Shown here: one piece after another, positions 24,997 through 35,557 of the stretch
How positions within the stretch are numbered: the first letter of the stretch is position 1
How the letters are laid out: every line of letters begins with the position of its first letter
From: Astrocystis sublimbata
Taxonomy: Eukaryota; Ascomycota; Sordariomycetes; Xylariales; Xylariaceae
Length of the DNA stretch: 64,000 bases
Assembly (NCBI GenBank): GCA_022453515.1
Contig: JAJNNY010000014.1
Coordinates: forward strand, 682,001 to 746,000
Direction: 5' to 3'
Notes under the pieces: generated by a model
Database searches by the model: none
Told to the model about the DNA's origin: nothing
What the model saw: the letters and a program-made list of their open reading frames with translations, nothing else
Position numbers and translations under genes: made by a program

Positions 24997-26489
24997 ATGT
25001 CTTCAGGGCTAGATTCCCAGAAGCTGAATCAGATATTCAAATCTCGACCAGATATTGTGCAGGGTATTCGGCAAGCTGCTGGTATGGCTTTTTGGCTTTC
25101 TTTCTGCCATGGCTTCAACCTACGACCTGTGTCTCTGGAGTAGGGCATATTAGCTAATCTTCTTCGACAGACTCTCCGTCCCGCGTCAAACTTTTCAACG
25201 ACATTGTTACCTTTGTGCACGAACAGCTCAACGAAGGACAGCCCGAAGAGCCCGCCCAGAAACGTCGACGCGTCGACATCGCATCGTCGCAGAATGGCCA
25301 ATCCTCCAATGGCGCAACGGGGAGCTCCGCCGAAGAAGTCGCAAAGGAGAATGTGCTGCTTGAGATGAAGGATATATCGGTCTCGATACCTATGCGAAAG
25401 AAGTTGGATCTTTGCTTCACAGCTGGCCATCTGTACGGCCGATTGCCTGGCACCAAGGCGCCCGTGCCCGGCATCATATTCCCTTGGGGAAGCATAGGTA
25501 CGTGTTTTGCCTATTTAAGTGGTGTTATTCTACATTTCCGTGCGCCACACTGACCTTGCGACACAGACTATGCCTTCTTGCTCCCAGTCCCCGAGAAAGC
25601 GCAAGTCCAACACAACTACGTTCTCCTCCCGCAAAATACTTACTTCCCTTCGCCGACCACCGCCACCCTTCCCGTCGACCCGCTGGTCTTCACAATACCA
25701 GCAACGGCACCGAAACCTGGATCTGTAGGGGGTGCGAATGCAGATGCGGCAGCAAGTGTTTCCGACTCTTACACAACATTGTTCAATTGGGCAATCAACA
25801 AGTGCCTCGCGGCCGGCAGGAAAAACGTCAAGATCGTCACCGCCGATCCCTCCAAGTTCCACAGTGTCGTGCGCCAGCCTCACCGGCCGAAAGAACAAGC
25901 TGTGCACGTGAAAGGGTTTAGGGGGTCCAAGGATGGGTTTCTGTTCTTCCTGGAGAACGGCATCCTGTGGGGCTTCAAGAAACCCTTGATGTTCCTGCCA
26001 CTGGACAAGATCGCCGCCATCAGCTACACCAACGTGCTGCAGCGGACCTTCAACATGGTGGCCGAGATTTACACAGATGAGGGCGGGGACGTGGACGCTA
26101 CCGAGGAGTTCGAGTTCGCCATGCTAGACCAGGAAGACTACAACGGCATCAACGAGAGCTACGTCGCTCGCCATCGGCTCCAGGATAGGAGCTTGGCTGA
26201 TCAGCGGAAGGCGAAACGGGAATTGATCGAGAACAGCAAAGGCAAAAACGGCCAGGGGGAACAGGACGGGAATGATGCAGTGGGTGAAGACGGGAAGACC
26301 GAGCTGGAGAGGGCACAGGAAGAACTCAACCAGCAGCTACTGGACGACGAGGATGAGGATGAGGAAGATTACGATCCTGGCTCGGAAGGAGAGTCCGAGG
26401 GCTCCGGTACGAGTGATGATGATGACGACGATGACGATGACGATGCCGGCGGGGACGACGATGAGGATGCTGCTGGGGATGACGAGTGA
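24997..26489 (+). CDS. RTT106: histone chaperone Rtt106
   Basis: Three exons (24997-25081, 25171-25497, 25567-26489) give 444 aa; both introns are phase 1 and rebuild Asp codons. The first part has a helical segment ([19 protein letters not shown]), a basic linker (QKRRRVD) and the first pleckstrin-like domain ([18 protein letters not shown]...[11 protein letters not shown]). The second PH-like domain contains [18 protein letters not shown] and [15 protein letters not shown], the Rtt106/Pob3 middle-domain signature. The tail is strongly acidic with a run of ten Asp, typical of histone chaperones. Yeast Rtt106 binds H3-H4 acetylated at K56 and deposits it in replication-coupled assembly and in silencing. 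The start is the first in-frame ATG after a CAA-rich leader. Confident. Confidence 0.93.
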
Positions 26490-28347
26490 TCATCTCATAG
26501 ATCCGAGTCTTGACTAATTGTGTACGATGAGCGATGAAGGAGAGTGTCACAGCGATGTTTGCTTGCTTGTCTGAGACCTCACCGGCTGGATATTTGTCAT
26601 GGGCGACTTAATTTGGGAAAACAAAAGCGATACCCTTAGTGCCTCAAATTTTCTATGATTGCGTGCTACTCTACATTTCGTTCGATCTACCGTATAGTGA
26701 TACACATGTACCCCATGATATGTGTTTTAGTTGGCAGAACTGTTTCAGCACTTGTGCTCTATCTAACAGCTTTTTGTCCGGATTAAGCGTAGGAGATTGC
26801 CCAGGTAAGCATTATGGCATGTGTTGTCACTGCAGAACAGGATCACATGTATTCTATACTCTTCAATGATATGATTTTCTTTCTCCGATCGTATGCCGGT
26901 AATTGAGACAATAAAAAGGCCGCGGCATATTATACCGCGTACTGTCTGATATTATAATCCCGCTTGAGGGACAATGAGTTCATCCGATGTTCGCCACAGG
27001 TCCGAAAGTGGCAGACGTTGCTGTTGCACGAAGATTGCTGCTAATTAGCACATCGTAGCTAAGTAACAAAAATGACAAGCTTGATATTGAGAATGCCCTC
27101 GTATACTCAGTTCTACCTATGTAAATTGTACTGTCCAGAAGTGACCTCTATGTGCGACGGTTTGTTAGGCCTCGGTTTCGGCCCCTTCATCTCAACGAGA
27201 CGAGTACTACGGCACACCTTGAGTCGCAGAAATTGAAGATATGGACACAATGTTTGCTCATTTACACGAGAAAGGGGCATACTCGAAATGCCACTCGAGA
27301 TACACAATACGACGACCAATGAGCTGGTATCGGCAGATGACAGCGCGACATCGGATTGAAAGATGTGTGCTAATGTATCATCATGTGCTTGGGAGATGAT
27401 AATCTTACTCAAACAACTTCTGGCCTGCCCCGAGTCACTATCGGGCTGTATTTGACGTACTTCGCTCGGCCAAATTCCATTCTCGGTCGCCTGGTCGTCG
27501 CACAACCTAGGATTGTGGATGAGAGCGAGGTCACATGTGTGACCGGCTATCATTGGCATTCCCGAGACCGAGTGATAATAGTATGCAAGCGAGATTTTGC
27601 GCGAAAGGGTGCTTGAAAGTAGCGTCACTCACCTTGAAGAGATTTGGTTCCAAAGTATAGAGGACTATCAATGAATCCATGGCTTGTACATAGATATTTT
27701 CTGGTATTTGACGTCTGTTTAACTCAACCGACAACGATTGATTGATCTCCTTGCTTACCCTTCGATGCACGAAGGGCTTCAAAATGTTCTGAAATTGCAG
27801 AGCCCATAATGAGAATTAATGACACCATTAGACTGATGCCCCTCGAGTTTGTGGTATTCTCTCTTGTAGATCTAAGTTTGTATACTTTCACAGGTGCGCG
27901 AGTGGCATGATATCGCTGCCAATCTTATGACGGGCATTATACGTCTACTAGTATCTCATGTGTGACACTGTCACACCAAATCTGAAATTATGCAAACGAC
28001 TAACCCTAGGCAACTCCGAGTGTAATCCCCAAGCTAATTCGTGCAACAGAGATAGCTTCGCAAGTCCAATATTTCGGCGCAAAGCTCGATCATCATGACA
28101 TGCCTAGCGCAGCAGAAGCGAGGAGAGTTAGATCACTGTGTGCCTCTTCGGATGTTCGGCTCTGTCTGAGAAACGAGTGTTTTACTCCGTATGTGAATGA
28201 TGAGGTGCGACACTATGGTACTGGTCGTGATGGGGTGGACATTTAAAACCGCCTGAGACTCCCGGCCGATATGAAAACTTATGGTTTGGCATATCCATCT
28301 CATCCCTTTCCCACTCATCGTCGCTCGCTCCTGCGTCATTCACCACA
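26490..28347. other. intergenic, no supported gene
   Basis: It follows RTT106 and precedes the pepsin-like gene. A minus-strand frame of 171 codons (27628-27113) shows no domain, and I do not believe it codes. A TACTCCGTA word lies at about 28184, within 170 bp of the next start. The last about 100 bp form the likely promoter and leader of the secreted pepsin-like gene. Confidence 0.45.
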
Positions 28348-31016
28348 ATGTTGTTCATTTTTCTTTTCGCTTTTATAGCGTTAGGTATTGCTACGGAAAC
28401 AGTTCGCAGTGGACACAAAAGCCTCCGTTTGCCCATAAAGAGCAGCAAGTTATCTACTATTGGGAAAAGAGATGACCCGGGCTACGAGCATCATCCGCTG
28501 AAAGTCAATGCTACCCAGGGGCGCTATCTCAGTCCCTACACCGTCGAGCGTGGGTAACAAATCCACTCTTTCACTCGATGAACTCGTGTTAACCCTGATT
28601 CATCAAGTTTCCGTCGGCACACCACCGCAAACTGTTCACACAGCCCTGGATCTCTTCTCGAACAAGATATGGCTCAACCCTGATTGCTATGACTCTCTTT
28701 CCTACGACGCGTGCTGTGCAAATGGGAAGTATGAGCCGGATACTTCAACCTCAGCAACCGAACTCGACTGTTCTCATCCTTGGGCAATCGAGAATCCGTA
28801 CAGCGGAGCTACCGGATGCTACGTCCATGACACTATTGAGTTTTCCGGTACGGCTGTTCCCTTCCTATCTACATTTGTAGCGTATTGGGATGATGTCACT
28901 TACAGATTATGTTCATCACAGGAGTCCAGGTGGGCAATGTGCGAATCGGCATTGCAACCGCAAGCTGGGGCCAAACGGCCGGTCAACTAGGTCTCGGCTT
29001 TGGCGGAAAGGGCGATGTCGACATCTCCATCGTCGACGTATTGAAGGCACATGGTCTGATCACGTCGCGCCAATTCAGCATAGCCCTCGGTAGCGCCAAT
29101 CCATCTGCTACTAAAGACCTGAACGCCGCCAACGTAGGGTTTGGAGAGCTTCTCTTCTCTGGCATCAACACCAGGAAATACGCCGGCGAGCTTCGAAAGC
29201 TATACGCGCATCCTGCCCCCCATGGAGATTCCAGGTAACTCAAGTATCGAAGCCCAGTTTATGTAGTCTGCAAACATCTAACTCGCAATTCGAACAGGTT
29301 TTACGTGACAATGAACGCCATAGGTTTCTTTGACCCCAGCAACTGCTTGTTCTTAGACCGCTACGAGCCCGCGAGCCGCGCGTACTTCGACTACACCACG
29401 CTCTTCTCCTATCTTCCGCAAGAATACATCCGGGCCCTCACCGGGTTCTTCCCCAGCGCGACCTTCAACAAGACAGAAGGGGTGTACCAGGTGCCCTGCT
29501 ACCACCGAAGCCACGAGGCCTCTGTCGACTTCTACTTCGACACAGCGACCATCAGTGTCCCGCTGCGTGATTTCGTCCTGCAAGTCGACGATGCCTGTTA
29601 CCTGGGAGCTGTGGCAAATACGGAGGATGAAGCAATCTTGGGGCAAAGTTTCCTCAGAGCTGCATACAGTGAGTACTGTCCTTCGATATGCTGTTTTCTT
29701 TTGGAACAAATGCTAACAAGCGCAGCTGCCTTCGACTTGGATGCCAACCAAATCTACATGGCTCAGTACGAGAACTGCGGCGACAGCCCCATGAGCTGGG
29801 AGGACGCAACGGCGGACGAAGAAGGGCAATGTGCCGATAAACCAAACACGCTTCCTCCTTCATGTTACCAGATCTCAACCAGCATCCTCTCTACTTCTAC
29901 CATGTCACATACATCCACGAGGCGTCCTACAACTCACACAACTCACTCAACGAGCCATTCAACAAGCCACTCGACAACTTCAACGCGTCAATCTCCAACA
30001 CACACCTCAAAGCCGTCGACAAGTCACCTCAGGTCCTCAACCCGACCCTCAACCCGGTCCTCAAGCAGTCACGCCTCTACCAGACGCTCAACAGGCCGGC
30101 CATCCATGCACACCACCTCTCTGCCCAGGATAACACCTACAAGCACCCGTCGCATCCCCACCCCCTTCACAACCCCGCACAGATCAAGCCTCAACACAAG
30201 CCCAAGCCCAATCCCACGCTCAAGCACCTCCACCTCGCGCTTCCGCCTCTCCAGCGCCACCGGAGCCATAACAGGCACAGGGACATCACCCTGGCAATCC
30301 GGCCGTCTCCCCTCAGGCGGTTTCCCACTACCCACCGGCGGCTCCTCAGTCATCATGGGCCAGCCGACAACGGGGTTTTCCTGGAGCAACGCGACGTTCA
30401 CCCCGGGGCGCACGACGTGGTGGACGCCGAAGCCGACGGGGAAGGTGACGACGCGGAATCCGCGCACAAGTCTCTTTCCGAATTCTTCGGCGGAGGAGAT
30501 GTCGTCGACGCTGACGTCTGTGCCTGCGTCGACGGCTACGAGGTCTAGGAGAAGGGGGACGTCTTCGGCTGAGAGTGAGAGTATGAGTGAGAGTGAGGGG
30601 GAGAGGATGAGTATGGGTGTTACGCATATTCCTGAGACGCTTTTGCCTTTGCCTGAGACTGCGACTGAGGATGGAACTGAGATTGCGCATGAGACTGCGG
30701 CTGTGCATGGGGGCATGGGGCATGTTACGAGGGAGGTGGGGGAGGTGACAGTTACGGTTACTGGTGAGTCGATGATATGCTTTACCAGCTTGATGTGAGG
30801 AAAGTTGATGATGCTGACAAACGTGTGAAAACAGTCGCCATCTCCACCTCGACGGTGTTTATGCCTAGCCCCATCACGGTCCCTGGCGGCGATTGCAAGT
30901 GCGCTGCGACGGTCGCGCCGGGGATACAGAGGAATACGTCGTGGTCTTGTGATGCGGTTACGTTGTACACGACTCAGACTGTGAGTCATTGCGATCTTGT
31001 TGGCGCTGAGGGATGA
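28348..31016 (+). CDS. secreted pepsin-like (family A1) protein with degenerate active site and Ser/Thr-rich tail
   Basis: Six exons (28348-28549, 28608-28847, 28922-29234, 29298-29668, 29726-30763, 30835-31016) close in phase to 781 aa. Residues 1-16 form a signal peptide, followed by a short propeptide ending at a Kex2-like KR (residues 40-41). The A1 fold is well preserved: SVGTPPQTV, NPDC, GQLGLGFG, GELLFSGINTRKYAGEL, TLFSYLPQEYI, AILGQSFLRAAYTAFDLD and QIYMAQ. The two catalytic triplets are not: the first is Asp82-Leu-Phe and the second Asp283-Tyr-Thr, where active enzymes have D-T/S-G. Both Asp remain, but Thr/Ser and Gly are gone, so catalysis is unlikely. Residues of about 425-580 are a Ser/Thr/His/Arg-rich, probably O-glycosylated stalk. 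No clear GPI signal was seen at the C-terminus. It probably acts at the wall or outside the cell as a binding protein. Confidence 0.8.
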
Positions 31017-31396
31017 GAGAGTGTGTGGTGATATCGAGAATGGGAGGAGTGAGTAAGTACAAGTGATGGGTTTTTGTTTTGGGCAGGGGGATACATTTGA
31101 ACGCAGATAGTGTGATTGATGGTACACTTACTTAATGGGTCAAGAGACAAGTTGGCAGTATAGCTTGTTATAAAACAATGCCGTCTAAGAGCTGTAAGCT
31201 GAGAATTCTTGGTGTTGGGTGGCATTGTGTCTTTCCGTTAACTTGGCTCGCCGACCTGTGACTCGGCCCATGAAGATGATTTGCTGTGCGTAAGCACAAA
31301 CATGCGACGATATGTCAGAGCTAGGAATACCCTCAATTGGCAAAACCCAATGATCCATTTTCGCTTAACATAAGAGTAAGGCTTCTTCGGACTTGT
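31017..31396. other. convergent 3' intergenic region
   Basis: The pepsin-like gene (plus) and the FAD monooxygenase (minus) end toward each other here. It presumably holds both 3' UTRs and polyadenylation sites. No gene is seen. Confidence 0.5.
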
Positions 31397-32578
31397 TCAC
31401 GCATCGACCTCCTCATATTCTGTCCATTCCTTCCCACGCCAAAACTTCTGGCCGCCCTTGAAAGAGTGCTCAATCCTCTCTTTCGCTTTCGCCTCCATTC
31501 TTGACTCAAATGCCTCAAGGTTTCCCCGCGTAACGCCTTCTTCGGCGATTGTTCGAGCAAGATCTGCTGCGTTGCGCACAGCGGTATCCGCCCCGGAGCC
31601 ACCCATGGCACTCATGGCGTGTGCGGCATCGCCAATAATAGTAACGCGTTCAGCCTGGCCAGTCGCACGGATTTCTATATCTGGCTTGCTCGATATCACG
31701 GGGATGCAAGCCAATTGCTCGAGCGTGGCGCCGTCGAAAAGGCGCTTCAAATCAGAGTGCCATGATTTCGTTAGCCTTTGCAAATACTCCCCCTTCTCCT
31801 CTATCGTCTGAGGTAACTTGTCTGCATACTGTCGAGATGCAGCACAGAGACACCAGTACACGTAGTCGTCATAGTCAGGTAACCGCTGTCCGAATGTTTG
31901 TGATGTCCTTCTTGACCACATCATAGGCTCGACAACAGCTTGGACGTTGGCCTCGTCGTCCAGGTACATACACCATGTCAACAAGTCCGGGGAAAGACAT
32001 TCTTTTAACTCTGTTGTCAATGGCGTTCGTCCCCACATGATCCAGCGCTCCAAGTCCAGAAGTCTTCGATTTGGTTGAAGCTGTTTCCGAACTTTGCTTC
32101 TGATACCATCAGCCCCGACCAGCATTCGCCCGCGCGTGATAGAGCCATCTGTGAACTTAACATGGACCTGATCGTCAACAATCTCGTAGGACTCGAAGTT
32201 CTTCTCGTACTCTATCGCATCATCGAGGTCCAGTGAGAGCAACTGGCGAATCCATGTCCGGTCTAGTGGCAAGCTCTCCGACTGGGTCACAGGTGTGGGC
32301 TTGGGGAACCGTAGATTGATAGCGTCTACGTAGCGCGGCTCGAAGCGATTCTTTTCTGCCTTGGTATCTCTAAATAGTGACTGGAGCTGTGGGGATAATA
32401 CGCTGTTCAAGGCGGACAGTCCCTCTTTTGAGAGGCGAAATCGATGGCCCTGTGAACTATGCGACCGGGGCCGACGCTCGAAAAGGCGGAATACAACTGA
32501 ACCTGAGCGCAAGCCTTGGGCGAGTGTGAGCCCAGCAACGCCCGCCCCGATGATGATGATGGGTTGTTGATGTGCCAT
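31397..32578 (-). CDS. FAD-dependent monooxygenase
   Basis: A single exon gives 393 aa from the ATG at 32578. That start is preferred over an upstream in-frame ATG (32665) because it places the Rossmann fold right at the N-terminus: MAHQQPIIIIGAGVAGLTLA. The upstream extension contains an imperfect DNA repeat (GAGCCTGATGCGAGAG-type) and is probably leader. Class A flavoprotein hydroxylase signatures are present: GxGxxG, the DG motif GADGIRSKVR, and the GD motif GDAAHAMSAMGGSGADTA. These enzymes use NAD(P)H and oxygen to hydroxylate small organic, often aromatic, substrates. The substrate cannot be read from sequence. There are no transmembrane segments, so it is probably cytosolic. The neighbours do not form a biosynthetic cluster, so catabolism or detoxification is as likely as secondary metabolism. 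Confidence 0.85.
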   Translation of the reverse strand: MAHQQPIIIIGAGVAGLTLAQGLRSGSVVFRLFERRPRSHSSQGHRFRLSKEGLSALNSVLSPQLQSLFRDTKAEKNRFEPRYVDAINLRFPKPTPVTQSESLPLDRTWIRQLLSLDLDDAIEYEKNFESYEIVDDQVHVKFTDGSITRGRMLVGADGIRSKVRKQLQPNRRLLDLERWIMWGRTPLTTELKECLSPDLLTWCMYLDDEANVQAVVEPMMWSRRTSQTFGQRLPDYDDYVYWCLCAASRQYADKLPQTIEEKGEYLQRLTKSWHSDLKRLFDGATLEQLACIPVISSKPDIEIRATGQAERVTIIGDAAHAMSAMGGSGADTAVRNAADLARTIAEEGVTRGNLEAFESRMEAKAKERIEHSFKGGQKFWRGKEWTEYEEVDA

Positions 32579-33448
32579 TTTGGTTCGATGGGCTATTGAT
32601 GAAGAAAGAGCCTGATGCGAGAGGGCTATGGAATGAAGAGCCTGATGCGAGAGTGAGACATGCACTGAGATCTAGGTCACCTAACCTAGTGTTGGATATA
32701 ACGATATGAAGTTAAATGACTGGACTTGGAGTCACTGGACTCCGAAAGGACAACAACAACAACAACAACAAAGGAGTAGATAGAGGTCAACACCACACTG
32801 ATTAACCTGACATGAAAAATCCGGTCTCAATTCTGACAGTCGCACTATCATCAATGCAGCAAATAAAATACTGACTTCAGCCCCAATGCACATTGCACGC
32901 CGTCGCATACATTTAATAAGTACTTCAATGCACAGAATGGTACAGCGAGATCTAATCTACAATCGCCTGGTATTATTAGACTTAGCGCTCTCTGTTTGTC
33001 ACAGATTGATTTTAGACGCTCTAATTACACCAATTTGTTTTTTACCTCGCAATGATGATTATAATTTAATGTCTCTAGTAGTAAATCATACTCTTGATTT
33101 GTTTCTTCTACATATTCCAAGCCGGTGTTAAGAACCCATCGGCCTACTTTCTATTGAAAACCAAGTATCTTGGGTTAATTCGTTGCCTGTGAGTCTCATT
33201 GTCTAGGTGATATCTCAAGCTCTAGTTGGTTCTCTGCTTTGAAAAGCAACGGCAACAGCAGTTATCTCCTGAAAAGACTGCCCAAGCAACTTGTTCGCCA
33301 CCTTGCATCATTGTCTGTCTACTTGTTGCCAGGCAACCGCAGCTACTACTGATATATATAGCCCAGTCCGCAGCCCAACCACTCCTACTTTCCTTCACTT
33401 ACTTTCTCACACCACGTCTACGATTCCCCATATGTTCACCTCTTCGAC
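32579..33448. other. intergenic with CAA microsatellite and AT-rich block
   Basis: A CAA trinucleotide tract occupies about 32750-32771. From about 32870 to 33120 the sequence is AT-rich with TTAATAAG, ATAATTTAATG and similar words. This looks like decayed or RIP-mutated DNA, though no parent repeat can be named. The last 150 bases are the CT-rich leader of the 2EXR pseudogene. Confidence 0.45.
32750..32771. repeat. CAA trinucleotide microsatellite
   Basis: Seven consecutive CAA units lie upstream of the FAD monooxygenase, about 170 bp before its start on the other strand. Confidence 0.8.
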
Positions 33449-34967
33449 ATGGCTCGCCGAAACAACGGCCGTGAGCGTCGTCACAAGAAAGAATCTGTAC
33501 GCAGATCAAGTGTAGTGGCAAGACAGGATGATGCTATCTCCAACCAGACTTGTTCCAATACTCCGGAAGCGCCAGCGTCGTCCATTGCCCCGGAAGAATC
33601 AGGACCAACTTCTACATTCCTCCCGTTCCAGCGACTACCCACTGAACTTCGACTTATGATCTGGGAGTTTTTTTGCCTTGCCCAAACAATCTCTTATTTA
33701 TCATTTCGTATATGGTCTAATGAGTCGCACTCACCAGACGACTGGGCCACTACCTTTGTGCTACATACAGATTTCTGACCACCTTTGGCAAGATGATCAC
33801 CGAAATATGACTAGTCTATTACAGCTTCCTCTATCGCAAGCCAAAGTTTTTCGGGCTCAGATCAAGCAAGCAGCCAAGGACGCAAGGGAAATTATATTGA
33901 CACAGTTTTGGAGTACCATGCAAGTTAATCGAGAAGCAAGAGAGACTGTTCTACGAGGAAGACAGGCAGTGTTCGACTGTCGAGTCCTGTCACACGGGTC
34001 ACTTCCGGGCTACCCAAATAGGAAGCCTACGCGCCCTAAACCTCTGAATATATAGATGATTGGATCAGAGCTACGGATCTAGAAGGTCATGAGGACCTCC
34101 GTATGCAGGCGACAGCCAACAAGCATAAGTGAGGCGTTGCCGCAGACCCGAGGAAGGTCCGAAGCCGGCCTCAAGGGCTGCTAGAAGGAGCATAAATAGA
34201 AGGGATTCCTCCAGCCTGGAGTAGAGGCTTTAGGAGGACATGGACCCTTTTGTGCCCTAGAGAATTATTAGCTAAATTGAAGCCTATTCCAAGCCCTAGA
34301 AATCTAGCCCTTGTTACAAGTCCGGAAACAAGCGCAAGCCGTACTGATATTTGTTGACTGGGAACTCGACATATTCGAAGTGGATACGTTTTCGATTAGG
34401 ACAGGAAACATGCTAGACTTATGGAACACTATGCCGACGTGGAAAGCGAACATTCAGCATTTTTCTTTTCAATGTTGTCACCCTCCTACAGATACGGACG
34501 GTATTCCCTCCTTCACAAGGTTATTGCGACATATATATTGTCAATTGAACAGGCTAGATGAGTTGCCGTCACTCCGTTGCCTGTCTATCTACCTTTCGTA
34601 TAAAGACCAGAGGCTGCGCCGAGTTTGGAGTGGTGCCGAAGGTTTCGGCCTCTCTTCTGAATTAAGTCAGCAACGCAATGAGGAAGTTTTGGGAAGGAAA
34701 GAGCTCAGTAAGTGTGCAGGCATCCCTATCTCAGTTGAGAATTTGACATTCGCAAATTGTCCTAGTCAGCCTCCAGAAGACTTTGTGGAATGGTGTGAGC
34801 ACTTAGTGGGACGTACAGATGAATTTCAGAAAACGCTTCAGGAGTGGGCGTCGGAGAAGTGTGGACGGCCCATCAACGTCATGATTATCTTCAAGCAGCG
34901 TCCCAGGTGGGGAATTGTCCAGGGGTGGTGGAACTCGGGTCATTTGGGAGAATTATTATTTTCTTGA
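33449..34967 (+). pseudogene. 2EXR-like family member, frameshifted and interrupted
   Basis: The N-terminus has a basic, Ser-rich leader and the 2EXR core FLPFQRLPTELRLMIWEFF. A run of seven T (33668-33674) then shifts the frame; with six T the family sequence FALPKQS would continue, matching FALPKHP in the two intact paralogues. In the shifted frame VNREARETVLRGRQAVFDCR follows, again matching the paralogues, before stops near 34055. About 260-290 bp of foreign-looking sequence intervenes. The family frame resumes at about 34311 with AVLIFVDWELDIFEV and runs through LPSLRCLSIYLSY to the conserved C-terminal motif KCGRPINVMII. With two breaks this is most likely a pseudogene, unless the T run is a sequencing error and the insert is spliced. 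The function of the 2EXR family is unknown. Confidence 0.75.
34025..34310. other. inserted sequence inside the broken 2EXR-like gene
   Basis: The two halves of the pseudogene align to the intact paralogues only outside this stretch. It has several stops in each plus frame. The words GAAGCCTA...GCCCTA occur near both ends (around 34021 and 34289), which could be a weak terminal repeat. It could be a fragment of a mobile element or an expanded intron. No coding domain, clean target-site duplication or long terminal repeat is visible. Confidence 0.35.
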
Positions 34968-35557
34968 CTTTGGCCGTGATTCTCTTCACGTACAGTACAG
35001 AGATCTTTTGTATCTGATGACTCGAACGCATTTGGCAGTCTTATATTGCTTACCTACCTAGATGGGTAGGCTGTTAGTTACCGTTCTGAGAATCAAGATT
35101 TACGGGCTTTAAGTCAAGTCCAGTGTCAGAATTGATCGCGTGTAACACCGAGTGAAAGGTTAACCCTCTGGAACGCTTGAAATGATAGTGAGTTTCACTG
35201 ATGCCTATTTGCAATCTGAAGTTTGATTTTTCCACGTTGACCTCTAATATACTGGATGATATCTCAGGGACTTCTTTTTGATCGGAAGAAACTCCGTCAA
35301 GTCATGGCAAGCTTGGATGGTAGGGAGTCGAATCGAACATTCTGGGTACGGACAACTAGCTATCGAAAACTATGTTTGAGAGACTGGAACACAATGATGT
35401 TTCATGTGGATTACTTTGTGAAGCAAATGATAACAGCCCTGCCGCAAGAATTCCTCCAAACTTCATTACCTACAAAAGTTCTGTCATATCGACTTATGGA
35501 TAAGGTGAGATCCACAGTTTGCGCGCGGAAAATTGCTAACTAGCCGTCATAGACTCT
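34968..35557. other. intergenic between pseudogene and next 2EXR gene
   Basis: It separates convergent 2EXR-like genes. A short plus-strand open frame at 35256-35543 has no recognisable content. Nothing else is seen. Confidence 0.4.

Noticed and set aside
27113..27628. 171-codon minus-strand open frame downstream of RTT106
   Set aside because: No family resemblance and no promoter or intron context; more likely 3' intergenic chance.
30069..31127. 352-codon minus-strand open frame
   Set aside because: It is antisense to the Ser/Thr-rich tail and C-terminus of the pepsin-like gene. Its long openness follows from the biased codons there, and no domain is seen.
32579..32665. 29-residue N-terminal extension of the FAD monooxygenase
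   Set aside because: It is encoded by an imperfect DNA repeat, and the Rossmann motif starts immediately after the second ATG, as usual in the family.
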